A stretch of DNA of 21,868 bases from 13-2-20CM-68-14 sp046733295 (GCA_046733295.1 JBKPOY010000030.1:1-21868); one strand, 5' to 3'; counted from the stretch's first letter, positions 14,619 to 20,717 are shown. The notes: generated by a model from the sequence alone, not told the origin. Made by a program: numbers and translations.

Positions 14619-15809
14619 CTAATCCGGGAGCAGCGGCATCTCCACCCCGCGGCGGCGGCCGATGAGCACGGCGCGGGTGATCGCGTTCGAACCGAATCGC
14701 AGCCGCACCTCGTCGAGCGCGGCGTCGAGCTCGTCGCTGCTGTGGGCGTCGAGCGGGAGCGCAAGCTGGAGCGAGCGGCCGTCGCCGAGGTTCCCGACCG
14801 CCACGCCCACGAGCGTGAGCCCGCGCTCCTCGATCAGCGGCGCCGCCACGGCCAGCAGCCCTCGAGCCGTGGTCAGGATCGTCTGCGTGCTCGCGGTCGG
14901 GTAGGGCAGCGTGTGCGAGCGGGTCGCCCTGGAGAAGTCGTCGAAGCGCAGGCGAAGAACGACAGTTCGCCCGACGCGGCCGGCGATCCGCATCCGGCGG
15001 GTGACCCGGTCGACGAGCCCGACCAGCGAGGCGTCGATCTCCCCGAACGGGGTGGGCGAGCGGCCCAGTGCTCGCTGGGACCCGATCGAGCCCCGGCGCC
15101 GGCCGCCCTGGACGGGGCGGGGATCGCGGTTGTGGGCGAGCGCGTACAGGTGCCTGCCCGAGGCTCGGCCGAGCAGGGCGACGAGGTCCGCCTCGCCGAA
15201 CCGGGCGATTTGGCCCACAGTCCCGACTCCGAGCTCGTGGAGCCGGCCGGCGGTCTTCGGCCCGACTCCCCAGAGCCGTTCGACCGGGAGCGGGTGGAGG
15301 AAGGCGAGCTCGCGGTCGGGCGGCACGAGCAGGAGGCCGTCCGGCTTGGCCACCCCGCTCGCCACCTTGGCCAGGAACTTCGTGCGCGCGATCCCGACGG
15401 TGATCGGGAGCCCGACCCGCGCCCGCACCTCGTGCCGGAGCTTCGCCGCCACCCGGGCGGGCGAGCCCGAGAGGCGACGCACGCCCCGGACGTCGAGGAA
15501 TGCCTCGTCGATCGAGAGCCCCTCCACGCGCGGCGAGATGTCCTCGAACACCTCGTACACGGCCCGGCTGGCCGCGGTATAGGCCGCCATTCGCGGCTCG
15601 ACCACGACCGCGCCTGGGCAGAGGCGGCGGGCGCGGGCGACGCTCATCGCGGTGCGCACCCCGCGGTCCTTCGCCTCGTAGCTGGCGGCGAGCACGACCC
15701 AGGCCCCCACGATCACGGGCCGCCCCCGCAGCCTCGGGTCGTCCCGCTGTTCGACCGCCGCGAAGAAGGCATCGAGGTCCGCGTGCAGGATCGTCGCCTC
15801 CACGAACAT
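14619..15809 (-). CDS. dinB: DNA polymerase IV (Y-family, DinB)
   Basis: 396 residues, usual length. It performs error-prone translesion synthesis past DNA damage. The palm and catalytic metal ligands are visible: D11 in ILHADLDAFFAAVEQRD, and D101/E102 in LSIDEAFLD. Other family marks are SYEAKDRGVRTAMS (steric/nucleotide region), VGIARTKFLAKVAS, the HhH motif LHELGVGTVGQIARFGEADL, and a little-finger domain at about 240-360. The C-terminus EMPLLPD may be a degenerate sliding-clamp binding motif. ATG 15809 is chosen because it gives the standard N-terminus; GTG two codons later is possible. A perfect LexA box overlaps the start. The fusion nuclease gene follows 22 bp downstream. Confidence 0.95.
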   Translation of the reverse strand: MFVEATILHADLDAFFAAVEQRDDPRLRGRPVIVGAWVVLAASYEAKDRGVRTAMSVARARRLCPGAVVVEPRMAAYTAASRAVYEVFEDISPRVEGLSIDEAFLDVRGVRRLSGSPARVAAKLRHEVRARVGLPITVGIARTKFLAKVASGVAKPDGLLLVPPDRELAFLHPLPVERLWGVGPKTAGRLHELGVGTVGQIARFGEADLVALLGRASGRHLYALAHNRDPRPVQGGRRRGSIGSQRALGRSPTPFGEIDASLVGLVDRVTRRMRIAGRVGRTVVLRLRFDDFSRATRSHTLPYPTASTQTILTTARGLLAVAAPLIEERGLTLVGVAVGNLGDGRSLQLALPLDAHSSDELDAALDEVRLRFGSNAITRAVLIGRRRGVEMPLLPD

Positions 15810-15816
15810 ATGTTCG
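15803..15816. promoter_or_regulatory. LexA (SOS) box between dinB and the glutamine-synthetase-like gene
   Basis: The perfect 14-bp palindrome CGAACATATGTTCG is identical in core to the box at 14586-14607. It contains the dinB ATG on the minus strand and ends 28 bp before ATG 15845 on the plus strand, where it overlaps the -35 region of that divergent promoter. Confidence 0.85.
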
Positions 15817-15831
15817 CATGGGTCGGCGGCG

Positions 15832-15837
15832 TACGCT
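15832..15837 (+). promoter_or_regulatory. -10 box of leaderless glutamine-synthetase-like gene
   Basis: TACGCT lies exactly 7 nt before ATG 15845 and no Shine-Dalgarno sequence is present. The expected -35 position (near 15809-15814) falls inside the LexA box. Confidence 0.45.
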
Positions 15838-15844
15838 TCGCCGA

Positions 15845-17188
15845 ATGGACGTGGCCGGGGTGGTTCAAAGGGCCGACGAGGCCGACCTTCGCCTGATCCG
15901 CTTCCTCTGGTGCGGGAACGACGGCACCGTGCGGGCGAAGGCCTCGAGCCGGCAAGGCCTCGAGGGACGGCTGGAGAGCGGGATCGGGCTCACGGTCGGG
16001 ATGCAGGCGATGAACGGACTCGACCAACTCCAACCCGTGGACGGAATGGGCCCGGTTGGAGAGGTCCGGCTCGTCCCCGACCTCGCCACCTTCCGCGTGC
16101 TGCCCTACGCCCAGCGCATCGGAGCAGTCCTGACCGACCACGTCGCTCTCGACGGCGAGCCGGCGGCCGTCTGCCAGCGCTCGTTCCTCAAGCGCATGGA
16201 GGCCCGGCTTGCGGAACGCGGTCTCGTCCTCCGGGCCGCCTTCGAGAACGAGTTCTCGCTCGCCCGGTGTGAGGACGGGCGCTATATCCCGCTCGACTCC
16301 GGTCTCTGCTTCTCGACCATCGCCGCGACCGCGGCGCAGGACTACGTCGACGAGCTCGCGGCCGGGCTCGAGGCGCAGGGCATCGCGCTCGAGCAGTACT
16401 ACTCCGAGCTCGGCCACGGGCAACAGGAGATCTCGACCGGCCACGCGCCCGCGCTGCAGGCCGCGGACGAGCAGCTGCTCGTGCGAGAGACCATTCGCGG
16501 GGTCGCGGCCCGACACAACCTCGTCGCCTCGCTGGCGCCGAAGCCGTGGCCCGACAACGCCGGCAACGGGGCGCACGTCCACTTTTCGCTCTGGGCGGGC
16601 GAGCGCAACCGCTTCCACGAAGGCTCGGCGCCGGACCTCCTCTCCGCCGAGGCACGCTCCTTCATCGCCGGCGTGCTCGAACACCTGCCCGGGCTCTGCG
16701 GCCTGACCGCGCCCAGCTTCAACTCGTATCACCGGATCGTGCCGCAGTACTGGGCCGGCGCCTTCGTCTGCTGGGGGCACGACAACCGGGAGGCGCCTGT
16801 GCGCATCGCCTCCGTCTTCAGAGGCTCGGAGGAGGCGTCCACGAACGCCGAGCTGAAGGCCTGCGACGCGAGCTGCAACCCCTACCTCGCACTCGGCGGC
16901 CTCATAGCCGCCGGCCTCGACGGGCTCGAGCGCGGGCTCGAACCGCCCGAGCCGGTCGAGGTCGACCCGGCGACGATCGACGAGGGCGAGCGCGAGCGGC
17001 GCGGCATCGCCCGCTTGCCGGAAACCCAGGAGGAGGCGCTGGACGCGCTCGCCGCCGACCAGCTGCTGCTCGACGCGCTTGGGCCCGTGTTGGCCGGCTC
17101 CTACCTCGTCGTCCGGCGCTCAGAATGGACGGCCTACTCCGACGGAGACGAGACATTCGAGCAGCAGGGCCACTTCGAGAAGTACTGA
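15845..17188 (+). CDS. Glutamine synthetase family protein (GlnA-like gamma-glutamyl ligase)
   Basis: 447 residues from ATG 15845. It contains the N-terminal beta-grasp (IRFLWCGNDGTVRAKA) and the C-terminal catalytic domain. Likely metal and substrate ligands are E134/E136 (AFENEFSL), E188 and E195 (YYSELGHGQQEI), H244/H246 (NGAHVHFSL), R297 (YHRIVPQYW), R315/R320 (NREAPVRI) and E336 (NAELKACDASCNPY). The adenylylation-site Tyr context of true GlnA (NLYxLP) is not found. These proteins often glutamylate amines rather than make glutamine for general nitrogen supply. The stop overlaps the next gene, an amidohydrolase, so the products probably act in one pathway. The real substrate amine cannot be told from sequence. 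Confidence 0.9.
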   Translation: MDVAGVVQRADEADLRLIRFLWCGNDGTVRAKASSRQGLEGRLESGIGLTVGMQAMNGLDQLQPVDGMGPVGEVRLVPDLATFRVLPYAQRIGAVLTDHVALDGEPAAVCQRSFLKRMEARLAERGLVLRAAFENEFSLARCEDGRYIPLDSGLCFSTIAATAAQDYVDELAAGLEAQGIALEQYYSELGHGQQEISTGHAPALQAADEQLLVRETIRGVAARHNLVASLAPKPWPDNAGNGAHVHFSLWAGERNRFHEGSAPDLLSAEARSFIAGVLEHLPGLCGLTAPSFNSYHRIVPQYWAGAFVCWGHDNREAPVRIASVFRGSEEASTNAELKACDASCNPYLALGGLIAAGLDGLERGLEPPEPVEVDPATIDEGERERRGIARLPETQEEALDALAADQLLLDALGPVLAGSYLVVRRSEWTAYSDGDETFEQQGHFEKY

Positions 17189-18177
17189 GCACTGTCCGGC
17201 TGGTCGACCAGCACGCGCACGGGATCCTGCGCGCCCAGCCGCGGAGCCTCGACGAGTTCCGCGGCTTTTTCTCGGAGAGCCCCGATCCCAGCCAATGGCC
17301 GCACGTCGCGACCGGTCTCACTTACCGCCGCGCCATCGCCGCCCTGGCGGATCACCTCGGGTGCGAGCCGACCGAACAGGCGGTGTACGAGCGGCGCCTG
17401 GAGACCGACCCCGCCGAGTACGCAGCCTCGCTGCTCCGGACAACGGGAACCGAATGGCTGCTCGTAGACGACGGCTTCCCGCTGCCGGTCGCCGGCACGA
17501 GCTGGGACGAGCTGGGCGAGCTCGCCGGGTGCGAGGCGCGGCCGATCATGCGGATCGAGCGCGTCGTCGAGGAGGAGGGCGCAGAGGCGGTCGCCGGCGA
17601 GGTCTCCACGGCGCGGGAGCGCGGCTTCGCCGGCCTGAAGACGATCGCGGCCTATCGCGGCGGGCTCGATCTCGACGTGACGCCGGCGGGTGTGCGCGGC
17701 CCGCTGCTCGCGGCGCTGGAGGCGAACGAGGCGAGCGGCGACCCGCTGCCGGTGCAGCTTCACTGCGGCTTCGGGGACTCCGACCTCCATCTTCCGCGCG
17801 CCGACCCCGGCTGGCTGAAGCCGGTCCTGGAGCGCTTCCACGAGACGCCGTTCGTGCTGCTCCACTGCTATCCGTTCGTGCGCGAGGCCGGCTGGCTCGC
17901 CCACGTCTACGGCCACGTCTGGTTCGACCTTTCGTTGACGATCCCGCACGTTGCACGGCCGGCGGAAGCGCTGCGCGAGGCGCTCGAGCTCGCTCCGGTC
18001 TCGAAGCTTCTCTACGCCTCGGACGCGGCCAGGACGCCCGAGCTGTACCTGCTGGCCGCCTCCTGGTGGCGCGACGCGCTCGCGGAGGTGCTCGCGGAGG
18101 TCCTTTCGGCCGAGGAGGCGGAACGGGCGGGCCGGATGATCCTGCGCGAGAGCGCGCTCGAGCTCTACCGACTCTAG
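17185..18177 (+). CDS. Amidohydrolase family (amidohydrolase_2-like) metal-dependent hydrolase, FluG N-terminal type
   Basis: 330 residues if it starts at CTG 17185, which overlaps the upstream stop as CTGA. No ATG, GTG or TTG lies nearby in frame; ATG 17125 would give 350 residues with a 64-bp overlap. Metal-binding motifs of the TIM-barrel amidohydrolases are seen: HxH in VDQHAHG directly at the N-terminus, Lys in AGLKTIAAYRGG, His in VQLHCGFGDSD and VLLHCYPF, and Asp in LYASDAART. In fungal FluG and plant NodGS proteins this domain is fused to a glutamine synthetase domain; here the two are neighbouring overlapping genes in opposite order. The hydrolysed substrate is unknown; a gamma-glutamyl compound is an inference. 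Confidence 0.85.
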   Translation: MSTVRLVDQHAHGILRAQPRSLDEFRGFFSESPDPSQWPHVATGLTYRRAIAALADHLGCEPTEQAVYERRLETDPAEYAASLLRTTGTEWLLVDDGFPLPVAGTSWDELGELAGCEARPIMRIERVVEEEGAEAVAGEVSTARERGFAGLKTIAAYRGGLDLDVTPAGVRGPLLAALEANEASGDPLPVQLHCGFGDSDLHLPRADPGWLKPVLERFHETPFVLLHCYPFVREAGWLAHVYGHVWFDLSLTIPHVARPAEALREALELAPVSKLLYASDAARTPELYLLAASWWRDALAEVLAEVLSAEEAERAGRMILRESALELYRL

Positions 18178-18215
18178 CCAAACCGTTACAGCATGCGCCC
18201 TCGCACCTCAACGCG

Positions 18216-18239
18216 AAAACCCGCCGTTTCCAGCGGGTT
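18216..18239 (-). terminator. Intrinsic terminator of the interrupted tRNA-Asn gene
   Basis: On the minus strand AACCCGC, an 8-nt loop and GCGGGTT form a 7-bp stem followed by TTTT overlapping its end. It begins 6 nt after the tRNA-Asn fragment and is probably the original chromosomal terminator of that tRNA. Confidence 0.65.
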
Positions 18240-18245
18240 CCGCAG

Positions 18246-18289
18246 CTTCCCGGGTTGGACTCGAACCAACAACCCTCCGGTTAACAGCC
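18246..18289 (-). other. Attachment-site scar: 3' fragment of tRNA-Asn (anticodon GTT)
   Basis: The minus strand reads as the 3' part of tRNA-Asn: anticodon loop CTGTTAA with 3' stem CCGGA, variable loop, T-arm GTTGG-TTCGAGT-CCAAC, then acceptor strand CCGGGAA and discriminator G. The 5' half (acceptor, D-arm, most of the 5' anticodon stem) is absent: bases upstream no longer pair beyond CGG. This is what a tyrosine integrase leaves at one end of an element inserted in a tRNA gene. A truncated integrase lies 60 bp away. The intact tRNA-Asn should be at the far end of the element, to the right of this window. Confidence 0.8.
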
Positions 18290-18351
18290 GCCCTGGGGTA
18301 GGTGCGGCAGGCCGCCGCCCTGCATTCCTCCGTACTCTCAGGTGGCCCTAG

Positions 18352-18585
18352 ATGCTGCCAGGTCGGCTCAGGTGGGCCACCGTGTTCCGGCCGTGGCACG
18401 ACCTGCGCCACACGGCGCTGACGCACGAGGCTGCGGCCGGGAACCCGCAGGCGTACGTCCAGCTAAAGGCCGGGCACTCGCAGGGGAGCATCACGGAGCG
18501 CTACATCCATGCCGCGCAAGTGCTGTTCCCCGGCGCCGCGGCACGAGCCGAGGAGCGAATGTTTGGGGCGCTGCCGGCGAGCTAG
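18352..18585 (+). pseudogene. C-terminal remnant of a tyrosine recombinase / phage integrase
   Basis: About 77 residues remain of a protein normally 350-400 long. The C-terminal catalytic box is intact: FRPWHDLRHTALTHEAA contains the HxLR motif with the second active-site Arg, AGHSQGSITERY has the conserved His and the nucleophile Tyr in RYIHAAQ. The N-terminal DNA-binding domain and the box I Arg are missing; a TAG stop lies directly before the ATG, so the protein cannot be functional as a recombinase. It sits next to the tRNA-Asn fragment and is the likely relic of the element that used that site. Which element type it came from cannot be said. Confidence 0.85.
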
Positions 18586-18707
18586 AAAAAACGGTGACGA
18601 TGCGACGGTGCGTCGCGCGTGCTGACGCTGGCGTGGGCCAGCCTGCCAGTAGCGCTCGCGTTCCACGTGCGCGGCGATCAGCTCCTCCTGCCGTGCCAGG
18701 AAAGGGA
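18586..18707 (-). other. Possible degraded coding fragment
   Basis: On the minus strand the text FLARQEELIAAHVERERYWQAG is helical and protein-like but has no start, no stop of its own nearby and no recognised family. It lies between the integrase remnant and a terminator, so it is likely debris of the inserted element. Confidence 0.3.
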
Positions 18708-18730
18708 AGGGGGCCGCCGCGGCGCCCCCT
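18708..18730 (-). terminator. Terminator after the secreted-protein gene
   Basis: AGGGGGC and GCCCCCT form a 7-bp stem around a 9-nt GC-rich loop. On the minus strand it is followed by pyrimidine-rich TCCCTTTCC. It lies 25 bp past the stop of the gene at 18755-19291. Confidence 0.5.
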
Positions 18731-18754
18731 GTCCGTCCTTGCGGCTGCCGCGCG

Positions 18755-19291
18755 TTAGACCTTGAACCGAACGGAGGCGGCGTCGAGCGCGAAAGGCGTC
18801 GGAAGCGAAACTGCGGGGTTCGCGCAGGCGGCCTGGGCGGCTGCCAGAGAAGCGAACGACGAGACCCACGAGAAGTCGGCTCCCATCGGCCCGCCCTTGT
18901 GGATCGAGTAGCCGTGGTACGGCGCCCCGAAGCCGGTGCCGGCGAACGACGTCTGGCGACCGACGACGTAGACGGTCGTCCCCGCAGCCGTCGTGTAGGA
19001 GCCCGAGCAGACCGAGCCGACGTACGAGAACGTGGAGGTCGGCGTCTGAACCGAGACCTTCGAGCTCTTGCCGTTGTTGCGCGCGTGGATCTGGAACTGG
19101 ATGTGCCACTGGCCGGCGCCAACCCGCTCCGTGGCGGTTCCGGCTGCCAGTAGCCGATTGTTGCTTTTGCCGTGGCCGTGGCCGTGGCCGTTGCCGCCGG
19201 CGGCGACAGGTACCGCGACGACGGCCAGTAGGGCGACAGTGCCTGCCGCGGACAGCAATCCGGTTCTGCATTGACCAAGCCTCTTGGTCAT
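18755..19291 (-). CDS. Secreted protein, unknown function
   Basis: 178 residues from ATG 19291, which follows a purine-rich AGGGGG site. A signal peptide (TGLLSAAGTVALLAVVAVPVAAGG) is followed by a short Gly-His repeat (GNGHGHGHGK) that could bind metal. The mature part contains aromatic/beta-rich text (WHIQFQIHARNNGKSS, GTTVYVVGRQTSFAGTGFG, PYHGYSIHKGGPMG) and ends in a helix with AACANPAV. Two or more Cys could be paired. I do not recognise the family. The longer upstream frame has no ribosome site and is not used. It lies inside the accessory stretch after the att scar. Confidence 0.65.
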   Translation of the reverse strand: MTKRLGQCRTGLLSAAGTVALLAVVAVPVAAGGNGHGHGHGKSNNRLLAAGTATERVGAGQWHIQFQIHARNNGKSSKVSVQTPTSTFSYVGSVCSGSYTTAAGTTVYVVGRQTSFAGTGFGAPYHGYSIHKGGPMGADFSWVSSFASLAAAQAACANPAVSLPTPFALDAASVRFKV

Positions 19292-19589
19292 GTCTCTGTT
19301 CCCCCTTCCGTAGCAATCACCGGACCTCGAACGAGGCATTGCGGTCATCCACCTACCGAAGACGATCCCGCGAAAGCACGGAACTTGTGATCGGGAGTAT
19401 GCCTCGATCGTCTCGCCGGCGAGCTGCGCCCCCATGTCGAAGAAGGGTCGTGGCCGCAGCCGCGTCGGCTCCCCACCGTTCATTGACGGAGGAGCGTGAC
19501 CTGGGCCAGCGTGCGGGAATGTCACCCGAAAGGACTTCTCCTGCGGGCGACGGGCGGTTAACGCGACGCATGCCGCCCTTGGCGTCTTC
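19292..19589. other. Intergenic stretch carrying the first copy of the 29-bp repeat
   Basis: About 300 bp. Open frames here are short and rich in Arg/Ser without motifs. The only structure I can support is the repeat copy at 19501-19529. Confidence 0.5.
19501..19529 (+). repeat. 29-bp dispersed repeat, copy A
   Basis: Begins CTGGGCCAG and has GGGAATGTC in place of the CCGGAATG of the other copies. It matches copy C at 25 of 29 positions with no gaps. It contains an ATG followed by codons for Ser-Pro-Glu. Confidence 0.65.
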
Positions 19590-19880
19590 TTAGCCGGTCT
19601 GCTGGTTGTGAACGGTGAAGCTCGTCTCCTGCGGGGGCGTGGGCAAGCCGCCATCGATGCCTTCGTTCATGCGAGGCATCAGCATCTCGTCGCGGAAGCG
19701 TTCCCAGCTCTCCTGCGAGTCGTGAATCGCGATGATCGTCCAGCCGTCAGCTGACGGCCCGGCTGCGTGGAAGATCTGCCCCTCTGGGAGGCTGCCGTCG
19801 CTCGGATGCACGGCCGCAATCGACGCCTCGTACTGCTCCTGTGTCCCGCCGGGGAACTGATGCACAATGCCGTACGCCAT
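19590..19880 (-). CDS. Small protein resembling dimeric alpha/beta-barrel (ABM-like) family
   Basis: 96 residues from ATG 19880; GAAAGGAG lies 7-8 nt upstream and fixes this start against a longer frame. The order beta-helix-beta with MAYGIVHQFPGGTQEQYEASIAAVHP, then GQIFHAAGPSADGWTIIAIHDSQESWERFRDEMLMP, fits the ferredoxin-like fold of antibiotic-biosynthesis-monooxygenase-like or similar dimeric proteins common in Actinobacteria. No catalytic residues can be named. No signal peptide, so cytoplasmic. Exact function unknown. It is flanked on both sides by intergenic repeat copies A and B. Confidence 0.75.
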   Translation of the reverse strand: MAYGIVHQFPGGTQEQYEASIAAVHPSDGSLPEGQIFHAAGPSADGWTIIAIHDSQESWERFRDEMLMPRMNEGIDGGLPTPPQETSFTVHNQQTG

Positions 19881-19986
19881 CTGGGTGCTCCTTTCGCTAA
19901 ACCGAGTCGTCCGGGCGCTCTCGGGCAACTATCTCAAGTGCGGAGGGTGCGCGCTCGTGTTTCGGACGCGGGCGCAGGAATGCCGC

Positions 19987-20015
19987 CTGGGCCAGTGTTC
20001 CGGAATGACCCCTGA
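19987..20015 (+). repeat. 29-bp dispersed repeat, copy B
   Basis: Two short palindromes in a row, CTGG-G-CCAG and TTCCGGAA, then TG and a C-rich end. It matches copy C at 27 of 29 positions. Its ATG reads Met-Thr-Pro-Glu and soon reaches a stop. Confidence 0.75.
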
Positions 20016-20048
20016 GCCGAAAGCGCCGCCCTGAGCCGAAAGCGCCGC
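20011..20048 (+). repeat. 19-bp perfect tandem duplication
   Basis: The unit CCTGAGCCGAAAGCGCCGC occurs twice in direct succession (20011-20029 and 20030-20048), starting within the end of repeat copy B. It looks like a slippage or duplication scar. Confidence 0.8.
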
Positions 20049-20063
20049 GCTGGGTCCAGGGCC

Positions 20064-20262
20064 TTACCCGCGCGTGCGTCTAGCGACCCGGGCTACGAGC
20101 CAAGTGAGGCCAAGAAGGGCGAGCGCAGCCACGGTGGCGTTGAGCGTTTCCGAACAGCGCCCATCCCCAGCCCCAACCGTTAGAGATCGCGTCGAACCAG
20201 ATGTACGCGAGGAGGCCAAGATAGGCGAGGCTTAGAAGGACGAATCCCTGGAGGCGCGTCAT
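20064..20262 (-). pseudogene. Frameshifted small two-helix membrane protein
   Basis: From ATG 20262 the first 40 residues (MTRLQGFVLLSLAYLGLLAY...WGWALFGNA) have a clear transmembrane helix. After GNA the frame degenerates to RHRGCARPSWPHLARSPGR. Shifting by one base near 20140-20147 restores a second helix, NATVAALALLGLTWLVARVARR, which ends at a TAA at 20064. The combined span, 199 bp, is one base too long for an intact frame. Either the gene is broken or the assembly has a one-base error. Function unknown. Confidence 0.6.
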
Positions 20263-20304
20263 ATCGGCACGCTACTCCGGGCGACCGAGGGCGAAGTCAC
20301 TCGT

Positions 20305-20333
20305 CTGGGCCAGTGTTCCGGAATGTCCCCCGA
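20305..20333 (+). repeat. 29-bp dispersed repeat, copy C (best conserved form)
   Basis: CTGGGCCAG, TG, TTCCGGAATG and a C-rich end. The ATG inside the repeat is the predicted start codon of the next gene (20323). Confidence 0.75.
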
Positions 20334-20568
20334 CGAGTTCATCGGATGGGCCGTCGATCTATATTTGCTCATGCTCCACCAGGTTGACTGGCACAGGGTC
20401 CGTGTCGGGTTGGTGGTCGCGCTCATCATCATCTTCGCCGGCGTGGTGATCGACTCGCTCTTCAGCGCCAGCTGGGCTCTGGATGACGGCCTTCTCCTGG
20501 CGGCAGCCGCAGTCATCGCGCTGGCGCTCCTCGTAACACGTGGTCGCGGCAGGTCTGAGGCGAGATGA
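20323..20568 (+). CDS. Small membrane protein starting inside a repeat copy
   Basis: 81 residues from ATG 20323 (MSPDEFIGWAVDLYLLML). Two transmembrane helices: about 28-45 (VGLVVALIIIFAGVVIDS) and 54-72 (DDGLLLAAAAVIALALLV), with a basic end (TRGRGRSEAR). The start lies within the 29-bp repeat and no ribosome site is seen, so the true start could differ. Its base composition is a little less GC-rich than the left part of the window. No family recognised. Confidence 0.55.
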   Translation: MSPDEFIGWAVDLYLLMLHQVDWHRVRVGLVVALIIIFAGVVIDSLFSASWALDDGLLLAAAAVIALALLVTRGRGRSEAR

Positions 20569-20575
20569 TCGAGAA

Positions 20576-20604
20576 CTGCCCCGGTGTTGCGGAATTACGC
20601 CCGA
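20576..20604 (+). repeat. 29-bp dispersed repeat, copy D (diverged)
   Basis: It matches copy C at 22 of 29 positions without gaps, keeping GTGTT-CGGAAT and the CCCGA end. The ATG position has become ATT, but the following codons still read Thr-Pro-Glu. Confidence 0.55.
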
Positions 20605-20640
20605 GGCGGTGAATACTTCCCGGCGCGGGATCCGCGTCTA

Positions 20641-20669
20641 TTGCGCGCGGATTTCGGGTTCTCTAGGAT
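20641..20669 (+). promoter_or_regulatory. Promoter of the small secreted protein
   Basis: TTGCGC (20641-20646), a spacer of exactly 17 bp and TAGGAT (20664-20669) form a good sigma-70-type promoter. Transcription would begin near 20676, giving a leader of about 40 nt with a GGGGAGG ribosome site before ATG 20718. Confidence 0.6.
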
Positions 20670-20717
20670 CCAGTCCTCCGCTCGTTCGTTCATAAAGGCA
20701 AGTTGGGGAGGTAACAC

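Noticed and set aside
18625..18650. A fifth copy of the 29-bp repeat (GTGGGCCAGCCTG)
   Set aside because: Only the first eight or so bases agree, which is not better than chance in this sequence.
18463..19278. A long minus-strand frame spanning the integrase remnant and the secreted-protein gene
   Set aside because: It is out of frame with the signal-peptide-bearing gene 18755-19291 and is Arg/Ser-rich; only a short helical piece at 18586-18707 looks protein-like.
19501..20604. CRISPR array
   Set aside because: The four repeats are separated by 271-486 bp that include genes, with no uniform spacers and no cas genes.
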